Below are positions 62,959-64,000 of a stretch of 64,000 nt of DNA, piece by piece. Within the stretch, counting starts at the first letter, position 1; each line of letters begins with the position of its first letter. The DNA is from Dehalococcoidia bacterium. GTDB lineage: Bacteria > Chloroflexota > Dehalococcoidia > UBA2979. A program made the position numbers and the translations under genes. The notes below the pieces were generated by a model. The model saw only the letters and a program-made list of their open reading frames with translations. It did not search any database and was not told where the DNA came from. The stretch lies in NCBI GenBank assembly GCA_009692685.1, contig SHYS01000002.1:204516-268515 (forward strand), given 5' to 3'.

Positions 62959-63879
62959 ATGTCCACTCAGTACACGCGGCGCTTTTTCGCGCAGCGCGCT
63001 GGTCCATGGCCAGCGGCGTGCCCCTTATCGCAGCTGCGTGCGGCGCGGCCGTCACGAAAGAGCAGTTCACGGCCGTCGAGGACGACGTGCAGTCCCTCCA
63101 GCTTGAGGTGAAGAAGCTCAAGGGCGGCTCCTCGACCGCCGCCAAGGCAACTGACGCTCACGGCGCCGCACCAGCGGCCGACGCACACACTCCCGGCGCG
63201 CCAGCCCACTGGACCTACGCCGGCACCGGCGGGCCGTCCGAATGGGGCGCCATGGCTCCCGAGAACGCCGTCTGCGGCACCTAGTCGACGCAGTCGCCCA
63301 TCGAATCTCATTCACGCAGTCGGTCGCGTGTGGCCGCACCGTCTTTGAGTGGAACCCTTCGGCGCCGCTCTCGGTGATCAACAACGGCCACACCATCCAG
63401 GCAAACGTCGACAAGGGCAGCAAGATCGAGATCGACGGCGTGCCGTTCGACCTGCTGCAGTTCCACTTCCACGCCCCCTCCGAGCACACAGTCGAGGGCA
63501 AGCAGATGGCGATGGAGACACACTGCGTCCACAAGAGCGAGCAGGGTGAGCTTACGGTCATCGGCGTGCTGCACGCCCTTGGCGCCGAGAACAGCGCCCT
63601 CGCCTCGATCTGGAACGGTCTGCCGAAGAGTGAGAACGACAATAAGGCCGTCCCGAGCTTCGACCTGCTCAGCGTGCTGCCTCGCGACCGCGGGATGTTC
63701 CGCTATGCGGGCTCGCTGACCACCACGCCCTGCACCGCGGGCGTGCGCTGGCACGTCATCCAGTCGCCGACCTCCGTGTCCGCGGCGCAGATCGCGGCCT
63801 TCAAGGAGCTCTTCAAGGACGGCAACTCGCGCCCCGTGCAGCCGATCAAGGCCCGCGACTGCCTCAAGGAAGTGCCTAG
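62959..63879 (+). pseudogene. Alpha-type carbonic anhydrase gene with multiple frameshifts
   Basis: An alpha-carbonic anhydrase spread over several frames. An exported N-terminus (STQYTRRFF, then SGVPLIAAACGA, Tat/lipoprotein-like) is followed by HWTYAGTGGPSEWGAMAPE, a TAG at 63283-63285, STQSPIE, and after another shift FEWNPSAPLSVINNGHTIQA. The zinc histidines are in LQFHFHAPSEH and ETHCVHK, and RWHVIQSPTSVS supplies the late conserved block. At least four indels plus one stop are needed to read it whole; the end at 63879 assumes one more shift. The enzyme hydrates CO2, probably outside the membrane. Confidence 0.8.
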
Positions 63880-63914
63880 TTCCCCGGCCATCCGGCCAGC
63901 AACTGACTCGGTGA

Positions 63915-63946
63915 ACGCCGGGGCCTCGAGAGGGGCCCCGGCGTTT
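63915..63946 (+). terminator. Terminator hairpin after the carbonic anhydrase gene
   Basis: An 11-bp GC-rich stem (63915-63925 with 63934-63944) followed by TTT. It stands between convergent genes. Confidence 0.75.
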
Positions 63947-63967
63947 CTGCCTGTGCCTCGGCTGTGG

Positions 63968-64000
63968 CTACCCGCCGCCGATCGGCGGCACGAGGTAGAT
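63968..64000 (-). CDS. C-terminal tail of a MoaD/ThiS-like protein (5' end outside window)
   Basis: On the minus strand the last ten codons read IYLVPPIGGG followed by TAG at 63968-63970. A double-glycine end after a PP motif is the hallmark of the MoaD/ThiS sulfur-carrier family, which is adenylated and thiolated at the last Gly. Three terminal glycines are present. If right, it could serve molybdopterin synthesis for the molybdenum hydroxylase at the other end of the window. Only 33 bases are visible. Confidence 0.45.
   Translation of the reverse strand: MYLVPPIGGG

Overview
The window is high-GC, densely packed chromosomal DNA with many GTG and TTG starts, strong GGAGG-type ribosome binding sites and small operons on both strands. 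A T-box leader ahead of trpE, a RemA-type gene beside gmk, thyX instead of thyA and a CtaG-like membrane protein point to a Gram-positive-like or Chloroflexota bacterium; Chloroflexota is my best guess, by inference only. Core metabolism fills most of it. I see no prophage, integrase, transposase or CRISPR array.

Layout. 0-9 kb: end of a molybdenum-hydroxylase operon, an Fe-S scaffold protein, MidA-type methyltransferase, YjbQ, PlsY, aquaporin (with a 65-bp inverted repeat behind it), FluC, dUTPase, a 16-Cys ferredoxin, a degenerate receiver protein and endonuclease IV. 9-22 kb: two MFS transporters with unusual long C-terminal tails, two CoA-transferases (one frameshifted), ThyX, FabF, a phosphodiesterase and a broken GDPD gene. 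22-32 kb: the trpE-(Nudix/DinB)-trpG-D-C-F-B operon under a T-box, then gmk, remA and tyrA. 32-46 kb: HD hydrolase, M50 protease, secreted propeller, lysozyme-like and CHAP/SH3 proteins, a membrane-bound spermidine-synthase-like protein, tRNA-Arg, a FapA-like gene, CtaG-like protein, LuxR regulator and an HtrA-like protease. 46-52 kb: trpA, aroH, aroF, scpA, ribF, tyrS. 52-64 kb: two gene remnants, a DUF255 protein, a Doc toxin, sucCD, a YfcE-type phosphoesterase, tRNA-Ser, a ferredoxin-membrane fusion, cheW, and chemoreceptor and carbonic anhydrase genes that are both heavily frameshifted.

How it works together. Almost the whole chorismate-to-aromatics route is present (aroF, aroH, tyrA, trpEGDCFBA), but trpA lies about 20 kb from the main operon beside aroF and aroH. 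The main operon starts with a T-box whose specifier reads UGG, so it should respond to uncharged tRNA-Trp. dut and thyX serve dTMP supply; fabF and plsY serve lipid synthesis; CoA-transferases, sucCD and the molybdenum hydroxylase suggest an oxidative organic-acid metabolism.

Quality caution. Several genes are interrupted by one-base indels, two or more in homopolymer runs (18910-18914, 40388-40394, 40526-40530), and the last 3 kb holds many more. Residual assembly error is as likely as real gene decay, so each broken gene is flagged separately.
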